Assembly: GCA_021298935.1 (NCBI GenBank) | Contig: JAJTHR010000111.1 | Coordinates: forward strand, 1 to 11,158 | DNA from: Parachlamydia sp. | GTDB lineage: Bacteria; Chlamydiota; Chlamydiia; Chlamydiales; Parachlamydiaceae | Reading direction: 5' to 3' | Length of the DNA: 11,158 nucleotides | Shown here: in pieces, positions 6,454-11,158 of the stretch | Numbering within the stretch: position 1 is the stretch's first letter | Layout: the number at the start of each line of letters is the position of its first letter | Notes under the pieces: generated by a model | Told to the model about the DNA's origin: nothing | Database searches by the model: none | What the model saw: only the letters and a program-made list of their open reading frames with translations | Program-made: the position numbers and the translations under genes

Positions 6454-7215
6454 TTATGGAGATTTGCCAAACATGTTTTTATCAATGGTTGCATTTGTTA
6501 AAAACTCAACCAAAACAGGGTCATCAATGGAAAAAAAATCTTCTTTCCTAGCAATTTGGGCAATTTTACCATCCTGATGAAAGGCAAGTGTGTCGCCCAC
6601 CTCTCTTGCAGAACGAAGGTCATGCGTGACGACTATGCTCGTTGCATGCAGCTCTTCTTTCATGGCGTTGATCAGTTCATTGATCTGCATGGAGGTGATG
6701 GGATCAAGGCCTGTTGTCGGCTCGTCGTAAAGAAGTATCTTTGGACGATAGACGATCAGTCTGGCAAGCGCCGCCCTTTTGCGCATACCCCCAGATAGCT
6801 CTGAAGGCAATTTATTTTGAGTTCCCTCCAGGCCGACCATTTTTAAGGCATGGGCTACACGGTCATCAATTTCTGACTCGCTTAAATCTTTTTGTGGATG
6901 CTCATGTAAATAGAAGGCGATATTTTCCCCCACTGTCATGGAGTCAAATAAGGCAGCCCCCTGAAAAAGCATTCCCATGGGCTTTATTTTTGTCTTAGAA
7001 GATCTTTCTACAGATTGAGAGACTTTTTCCCCTTCAACTTCCACAAAGCCTTTTTCAGGAAATTCCAAGCCAATAATCTGTTTTAATAAAACGCTCTTTC
7101 CAACGCCTGACCGTCCTAAGATCACAACAGTTTCCCCGTCCTTAATATCAAGGTTCAGTCCTTTAAGAACTTGAAGTTTTCCATAGCTTTTCCAGAGGTC
7201 GTGTACGCGGATCAT
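6454..7215 (-). CDS. mlaF: ABC transporter ATP-binding protein (MlaF-like)
   Basis: ATPase that drives the MCE lipid transporter from the cytoplasmic face. The product is 253 aa and has all motifs of an active ABC ATPase: Walker A GRSGVGKS (34-41), Q-loop Gln85, signature LSGGMRKRAALAR (140-152), Walker B ILLYDEP (160-166), D-loop and switch His198 (VVTHD). The signature with GGM-KR in place of the commoner GGQ-QR, and the DLWKSYGKLQVLKGL start, are typical of the Mla/Ttg2A subgroup. It lies between mlaE (18 bp upstream) and mlaD (14 bp downstream), which fixes the assignment. No strong ribosome binding site is seen; it may be translated by coupling. Confidence 0.95.
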   Translation of the reverse strand: MIRVHDLWKSYGKLQVLKGLNLDIKDGETVVILGRSGVGKSVLLKQIIGLEFPEKGFVEVEGEKVSQSVERSSKTKIKPMGMLFQGAALFDSMTVGENIAFYLHEHPQKDLSESEIDDRVAHALKMVGLEGTQNKLPSELSGGMRKRAALARLIVYRPKILLYDEPTTGLDPITSMQINELINAMKEELHATSIVVTHDLRSAREVGDTLAFHQDGKIAQIARKEDFFSIDDPVLVEFLTNATIDKNMFGKSP

Positions 7216-7233
7216 ATTACTTATAGTTTGAAG

Positions 7234-8025
7234 TTATGAAAATTGGCTCATCCATTCATTGTAGTAGGTATAGGTAGTATTGAGGGCCAATGTCAATAAG
7301 AAATTGATAATCAGGATGACTGAATAACACATCACGACGCTATTGGTCGTGGCCCGGCCAACACCTGCCGCTCCTCCCCTTGTCGTCATTCCCTTGAAAC
7401 AAGATATTGTCACAATAATCATCCCAAAGACAAACGATTTGGCCATGCCGCTGATAAAATCAAACGTTGTAATGTGGACAGGAAGGGGATCAAGAAAGGA
7501 ACTCGGTGACATTTTATAAAAATAGACAGCGATGATGTAGCCGCCCAATACTCCCATCAGGGAGCTAAATACGGTTAAGAGCGGCATCATGACCATGCCG
7601 GCAATAAAACGGGGTGCAACCAGGTAGCGCAGAGGATTCACTGACATCGAGCGCATGGCATCAATTTGTTCTGTGACACGCATTGTGCCAAGCTCTGCGC
7701 ACATGGCAGCTCCGACCCTGCCTGTCACCATAAAAGCGGTCAGGACAGGTCCCAATTCGACAAGCATCGCTTTTGTAACCATCAGGCCTGTGGCGCTTGA
7801 AAGTCCCTTATCAGCTAACTGAAAGAAGGCTTGAGCTGCAAGCACCATCCCTGTGGAAAAGCCAGTAATTGCCACTACAGGCAGTGACATCACTCCGATG
7901 CTGAATAACTGATCCCGTATGAGGGTCCAGGAAGGGGGGCGGCTGAAAGTGACAGCGATCACTCCTGCAATCAGAAGAATGTATTCGCCGAAAGATGAAA
8001 GTACAGTTAAGATAGTTGAATTCAT
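7234..8025 (-). CDS. mlaE: MlaE family ABC lipid transporter permease
   Basis: Integral inner-membrane permease of the MCE lipid transporter; a dimer binds MlaF and a ring of MlaD. The product is 263 aa, the family length. The MlaE/DUF140 domain covers most of it: FSTGMVLAAQAFFQL, then the hallmark ELGPVLTAFMVTGRVGAAMCAELGTMRVTEQIDAM (coupling helix region), then LRYLVAPRFIAGM. About five hydrophobic segments are visible. It opens the run mlaE-mlaF-mlaD-yqgE-azoR. The ATG at 8025 gives the expected N-terminus but has no clear Shine-Dalgarno sequence. No mlaB (STAS protein) or mlaC gene is present in this window. Confidence 0.94.
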   Translation of the reverse strand: MNSTILTVLSSFGEYILLIAGVIAVTFSRPPSWTLIRDQLFSIGVMSLPVVAITGFSTGMVLAAQAFFQLADKGLSSATGLMVTKAMLVELGPVLTAFMVTGRVGAAMCAELGTMRVTEQIDAMRSMSVNPLRYLVAPRFIAGMVMMPLLTVFSSLMGVLGGYIIAVYFYKMSPSSFLDPLPVHITTFDFISGMAKSFVFGMIIVTISCFKGMTTRGGAAGVGRATTNSVVMCYSVILIINFLLTLALNTTYTYYNEWMSQFS

Positions 8026-8036
8026 TATGCTATTTA

Positions 8037-8071
8037 GGGCGTGTCATCAATTGAGAGGGTGTCTAAAAATC
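8037..8071. repeat. Possible IS-end remnant upstream of mlaE
   Basis: Two related words lie in tandem: GGGCGTGTCATCAA and AGGGTGTCTAAAAA. GGGTGTGTC-type words are common at the ends of IS5/IS4-like insertion sequences. No transposase fragment can be read here. This is a weak, pattern-based suggestion only. Confidence 0.25.
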
Positions 8072-8158
8072 GGATCGGTTGATTTATGTGCTAAAATTAC
8101 CTATGTTCTAGTGGGTCAGTTGCCATGCTTATGCAGACTAGACTTAGTCAAAGCCCCA

Positions 8159-8222
8159 CGGTTGAATCGATCGCAAGCTGGCTAATATTATAATACAAAC
8201 CAGCTTGCGATCGATTCAACCG
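8159..8222. repeat. Perfect 23-bp inverted repeat with AT-rich spacer
   Basis: Arms at 8159-8181 and 8200-8222 are perfect reverse complements (outer end CGGTTGAATC, inner end CAAGCTGG), with an 18-nt spacer made almost only of A and T. Beyond one mismatch, three more outer base pairs can form. Neither side carries a T-run, so it is a poor intrinsic terminator despite lying between the stop of the small membrane protein gene (8242) and mlaE (8025). Each strand carries TTGAAT, 18 bp, TATTAT, so symmetric outward promoters are possible. It could also be a pair of transposon ends or an operator. Confidence 0.7.
8190..8219 (-). promoter_or_regulatory. Candidate promoter towards mlaE inside the inverted repeat
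   Basis: On the minus strand TTGAAT (8219-8214) and TATTAT (8195-8190) are 18 bp apart. This is the only sigma70-like pair noticed in the gap before mlaE. It would give a leader of about 155 nt. Because of the symmetry, the same arrangement exists on the plus strand (8162-8191), where there is no gene to drive. Confidence 0.3.
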
Positions 8223-8241
8223 CGGGAGCTTTCACTTAAGC

Positions 8242-8643
8242 CTAATCTAATTCTGGAAATTTTAGATAAAGTCTGGGGGGTCTTCTGGATTTGTATGAAT
8301 CCCAAGCTGCTCTGCTTGCAATTAAAGCAATTCCTGTAATGAGCGCAGCTTGCGGTGTAAAGGAAGCGAAAGGGAGAAGAGCGCGTTGAGAAGCCCATCC
8401 GGCTAGTACACCCACTGAGCTTGATGCGGCCAGGTTAATGGAGTAGCGAACTAGATGCGATTTATCCATAATCTTATAACTAACGGCAGAGACCAAAGCG
8501 GCTGTCGCAGATACAAGCGCTGCAGTCTGAACTGTCACAGAGTGGTTGAAAAAACGACCAGTCAAATAGGTTCCCACAGCCACTAAGCCTGCTTGCGCGG
8601 TAGGTAGAATTAAATTGACCTTAAAATGTTGGGCCGACAGCAT
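8242..8643 (-). CDS. Small hydrophobic protein of unknown function
   Basis: Not recognised. From the ATG at 8643 the product has 133 residues; AAAGGA lies seven bases upstream, a good ribosome binding site. A longer reading from a TTG at 8748 is rejected because that codon falls in a candidate promoter and the extra 35 residues look non-coding (many Arg, Cys, Phe). The protein is rich in Ala, Ser and Val with about four hydrophobic segments (roughly residues 11-27, 36-56, 68-86, 96-113) and a basic tail YKSRRPPRLYLKF, so it is probably an inner-membrane protein. It lies between tamB and mlaEFD on the same strand, which suggests but does not prove an envelope role. Confidence 0.65.
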   Translation of the reverse strand: MLSAQHFKVNLILPTAQAGLVAVGTYLTGRFFNHSVTVQTAALVSATAALVSAVSYKIMDKSHLVRYSINLAASSSVGVLAGWASQRALLPFASFTPQAALITGIALIASRAAWDSYKSRRPPRLYLKFPELD

Positions 8644-8690
8644 AGGTAATCCTTTTGTTTCAAAAATGCAAAATTTCATCAACCAAAATA

Positions 8691-8707
8691 CTGTTTTTTG
8701 AAAACAG
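8691..8707. other. Small hairpin in the leader of the hydrophobic protein gene
   Basis: CTGTTTT (8691-8697) and AAAACAG (8701-8707) form a 7-bp stem with a 3-nt loop. It lies between the candidate promoter (8719-8748) and the ATG at 8643. It may be a weak terminator of tamB transcripts or a leader structure. Confidence 0.3.
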
Positions 8708-8718
8708 CGTCTGTTGTA

Positions 8719-8748
8719 ACGATAGGAAAGATGGAAGCTTTTTGTCAA
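8719..8748 (-). promoter_or_regulatory. Candidate promoter of the small hydrophobic protein gene
   Basis: A perfect -35 box TTGACA (8748-8743, minus strand) directly abuts the tamB stop codon. TATCGT (8724-8719) follows after 18 bp and is only a partial -10. A start near 8711 would leave a leader of about 67 nt. Confidence 0.45.
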
Positions 8749-11158
8749 TCAATAATCTTTTTTCCACTTTAAAGAGTACTTTTGCTGTTGCCCTTCACTA
8801 TAAACTGGGATCTCTGCCTGCGCCTTAAAATGTTTCAAGACATCTGCCTCGACGATGACTCGATTTCCCATGTCTTTAGTACGGTCAAAGGAAATATAAA
8901 CCCCTTCCATCAAAAAGCGACCTGCCTGAAAGGATTGCGGCAGGATGTCCAAACGATCAAATAAGCCGATATTCTTTCTTAGTCGTGTCAGAAAATCCTC
9001 CTCGCCTGAAGATGCATCAGAGGAATTAAGCTCAATAAACGATTGATTCAGCTGATCACCCTGTTCAGGAGTGATATTAGAGATGCCGCGATTGAAAAGG
9101 ATATAGGATAGAATTTCCCTTTGGGAAAGGGGGGGATTAGAGCGGAAAGTGACAGCTAATTTGTTCACGGGTCCTTTGACGATGATATCTGCCCGAATTT
9201 TTCCGATTTCCCGGCTGGCCACGACATAGATGCCTGTCTTTTTGCCGGGAGCTCCATTGAAGTGAATGGCCCCTTGTGTAAGCTTAAAGATCTTTCCATT
9301 AAAATTGTAATCCCCTTCGCTCATCCTTAGGTCACCATATAATAAGGGAGATTGGGGGGATCCGGCGATTAAGACAATCCCTTTCCAACGTGATGTAAGC
9401 TTTTTTCCTTCAATCATGACATGATTGCGCAAATGCAGTTTGATGTTGAATTCCAGATTTGAAAAGCTTGTGGATGACTCATAGGAAGGAGTTTGCGACC
9501 CGGCAGGTGAGTTGATATACTGCACCTCCAACGTTTTAATGGGTTTAGGTAAAGTTCCTTCCAAGTCAATCTGAGCAGATTCAGTCATCAGTTCTCCTTC
9601 CAGGTGGGCCTTTTTGCGATTGCCTGTTAAATGAAGGGTTCCTGAGGCTGCCAGGCTTGTTGATTCAGAATCCATGAGCAATAAATTTTTAGGGTTCAGC
9701 CATATGTCAAAAGGGAAATCTTCCTGCTTGTCCAATTGAAAATAACCTCTGCCCGTTAAAGAGCCATTTTGATCATTTTCAGCAGAAAAGTTTTTAAGGA
9801 CGAGTTTTGAGCCTTCTCCTTCAAGCCGGGCAGAAATATGGTGAAAGCGGCTGCCTCCATCGGGTTCGTACATGCCATTTTTCAATTCAATGCTTCCTTG
9901 CAACCGCGGGTCCTGCCAAGTTCCTGTGACTTGCAAATCCAATTGGGTTTGACCGGAGAGGGGAATGGGGTTTTTAAACAGCATTTCCAGGAAAGGCTCT
10001 ACAGGTCCTTCTGCCTTGATATTTAAAGCAAATTCATTCCCGGTTTCAATCAGTTGAAAGGGGAGTTCCAGCCGGTAAGGCAAATGGCCCTGAATGAAGA
10101 GGGGAGAGCGTCCTATCCCATTGAGACGGCTTTCCAAATAAATGGAATTGTCTTTCAATTGCAATTGAATCGATCCATTTCCTGTCAATGGATTCGCACT
10201 GATGCCTTCCGGAAGGACAAAACGGGGGAAGTTGACCTTGACTGTTCCTTCAGGTTTTTCCCTGTGTCCTGTAATTCGCCCATTGATGCTGGCTGTTCCT
10301 TCAAGGTTCAGGGGATATTTAATTTGGTTCAATGCTAAAGAAGGGGAGGAAAACGCCAAGTCTATTTGATCATTTGCCAAGGAAAAATCTGCATGAATAG
10401 CGGTTGTGTCATAGCGCATTTGAATGTTCGGGATTTTAAGAATGCCTTCACGGTAGTTAAGTGTGAAGGGGGCGAGAGATGAAAAGGGGGAGCCGTCAAA
10501 GACTCCTTTTGCCTGTAACAAATCAAACTGAATAAAGGGTTCCAATGTTAAAGTTCCAGAAACTAGAAAAGAGAGCTTTTTTTCGTTATCCTTTCCTTCC
10601 ACTTCGACAAAGTTCTCGTCTTTAAAGTGCATGGAAAGACTCTCAAAAACATGGCCATTGACTGAAAAGCCTTTCAACGAAGCGTGCTCTGCAGCCCATT
10701 CCAATTGTTGGTCTCGATACTCGCCCCCAAGTTGGGCGGTAAATTGATGGACAGAAATACCTTCAGCCGCGATATTTTCGCCGGAGGCGGCAAGGTTAAA
10801 ATATTGGCGGCCAAGCGAGGCGTCCAGTTTCATTTCAAGGTAGGCGGTCCCTTTCATCGGCATCTTGACAGGCAGCGGCAGCTTGTCTAATGACTGCGCC
10901 TTGATGCTCAATTCACCCTTCCATAATTGATGATCCAGTAAATAGCTTAAATGGCCATTGAAACTATTTTCAGAAAGCGTGCCTTTAATATCTGTAATAT
11001 CAATTGTTTGCGGGCCTTGGTCAATCAGGCAGGAGATTTGGCAGGGGAGGTCAAGGAGAGTTGCAGATCCGTTTACTTCCCCTTTCCCATTTTCATAAAG
11101 GATTGTAACATTCGCATCCCTCAGCTCTCTTTCTTTAAATACAAGATGAGGGGATTGA
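8749..11158 (-). CDS. tamB: TamB family (DUF490) translocation/lipid-transport protein, 5' end outside the window
   Basis: Large periplasm-spanning protein anchored in the inner membrane; with TamA it helps outer-membrane protein assembly, and as an AsmA-like beta-taco protein it is linked to phospholipid transport. The frame is open to the end of the window, so about 802 C-terminal residues are visible and the N-terminus is missing. An in-frame TTG at 10911 is not the start. The visible part is a long run of amphipathic beta strands (G-L-x-L and L-x-G-x-L patterns), followed by the TamB C-terminal domain: SEGDYNFNGKIFKLTQGAI, then FRSNPPLSQREILSYILFNR, then ITPEQGDQL, and the end SLKWKKDY with its closing aromatic residue. 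tamA may lie upstream, out of view. Confidence 0.88.
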   Translation of the reverse strand, partial: QSPHLVFKERELRDANVTILYENGKGEVNGSATLLDLPCQISCLIDQGPQTIDITDIKGTLSENSFNGHLSYLLDHQLWKGELSIKAQSLDKLPLPVKMPMKGTAYLEMKLDASLGRQYFNLAASGENIAAEGISVHQFTAQLGGEYRDQQLEWAAEHASLKGFSVNGHVFESLSMHFKDENFVEVEGKDNEKKLSFLVSGTLTLEPFIQFDLLQAKGVFDGSPFSSLAPFTLNYREGILKIPNIQMRYDTTAIHADFSLANDQIDLAFSSPSLALNQIKYPLNLEGTASINGRITGHREKPEGTVKVNFPRFVLPEGISANPLTGNGSIQLQLKDNSIYLESRLNGIGRSPLFIQGHLPYRLELPFQLIETGNEFALNIKAEGPVEPFLEMLFKNPIPLSGQTQLDLQVTGTWQDPRLQGSIELKNGMYEPDGGSRFHHISARLEGEGSKLVLKNFSAENDQNGSLTGRGYFQLDKQEDFPFDIWLNPKNLLLMDSESTSLAASGTLHLTGNRKKAHLEGELMTESAQIDLEGTLPKPIKTLEVQYINSPAGSQTPSYESSTSFSNLEFNIKLHLRNHVMIEGKKLTSRWKGIVLIAGSPQSPLLYGDLRMSEGDYNFNGKIFKLTQGAIHFNGAPGKKTGIYVVASREIGKIRADIIVKGPVNKLAVTFRSNPPLSQREILSYILFNRGISNITPEQGDQLNQSFIELNSSDASSGEEDFLTRLRKNIGLFDRLDILPQSFQAGRFLMEGVYISFDRTKDMGNRVIVEADVLKHFKAQAEIPVYSEGQQQKYSLKWKKDY

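Noticed and set aside
7919..8185. 88-codon plus-strand ORF over the start of mlaE and the following gap
   Set aside because: Mostly antisense to mlaE, ends inside the inverted repeat, no family resemblance; its tail is only noted as possible IS-scar sequence.
8159..8222. Inverted repeat as an ordinary intrinsic terminator
   Set aside because: The loop is 18 nt and neither strand has a T-run after the stem; a terminator role cannot be excluded but is not supported by the sequence.
8644..8748. N-terminal extension of the small hydrophobic protein
   Set aside because: The start would be a TTG inside a candidate -35 box, without ribosome binding site; the ATG at 8643 is preceded by AAAGGA.
10909..10911. 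TTG as start of tamB
   Set aside because: The reading frame stays open from here to the end of the window, with the same beta-strand pattern, so the gene continues outside.
1..11158. CRISPR array, tRNA or rRNA genes, complete insertion sequence
   Set aside because: No regularly spaced short repeats, no tRNA-like cloverleaf or rRNA signature, and no transposase ORF were seen.

Overview
The window looks like a chromosomal segment of a Gram-negative bacterium. Outer-membrane maintenance genes (an Mla-type MCE lipid transporter and TamB), a probable SodC lipoprotein and moderately AT-rich housekeeping genes all point that way. The general look of the proteins and of the gene set suggests a Chlamydiae member of the amoeba-associated (Parachlamydiales) kind. 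That placement is an inference from resemblance, not proven by any single marker here.

Left part (1-3560). A 156-bp foldback element flanked by TA (38-193) lies upstream of a Cu/Zn superoxide dismutase gene (sodC, +). sodC converges on and overlaps the tRNA methylthiotransferase gene miaB (-). miaB is divergent from the ribosomal protein pair rplM-rpsI (+). The miaB/rplM divergent region holds two good sigma70-like promoters, and rpsI is followed by a near-perfect intrinsic terminator.

Middle (3560-3902). A second copy of the foldback element lies in the same orientation (149 of 156 positions identical, also flanked by TA). It abuts a short broken ORF whose most upstream ATG lies inside the element's terminal repeat. 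The two copies are best explained as a miniature inverted-repeat transposable element (MITE).

Right part (3899-11158, all on the minus strand, read right to left). tamB (5' end outside the window), a small unknown hydrophobic protein gene with its own candidate promoter, a roughly 215-bp gap with a perfect 23-bp inverted repeat, then a tight gene run mlaE-mlaF-mlaD-yqgE-azoR. MlaE (permease), MlaF (ATPase) and MlaD (MCE substrate-binding protein) make the core of a phospholipid ABC transporter. TamB is an AsmA-like periplasm-spanning protein, also linked to lipid and outer-membrane protein traffic, so much of this half concerns the cell envelope. MlaD is unusually long, with a large helical C-terminal extension.

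The most interesting items are the MITE pair and its effect on the neighbouring broken gene, the symmetric inverted repeat before mlaE, and the grouping of tamB, an unknown membrane protein and mlaEFD.
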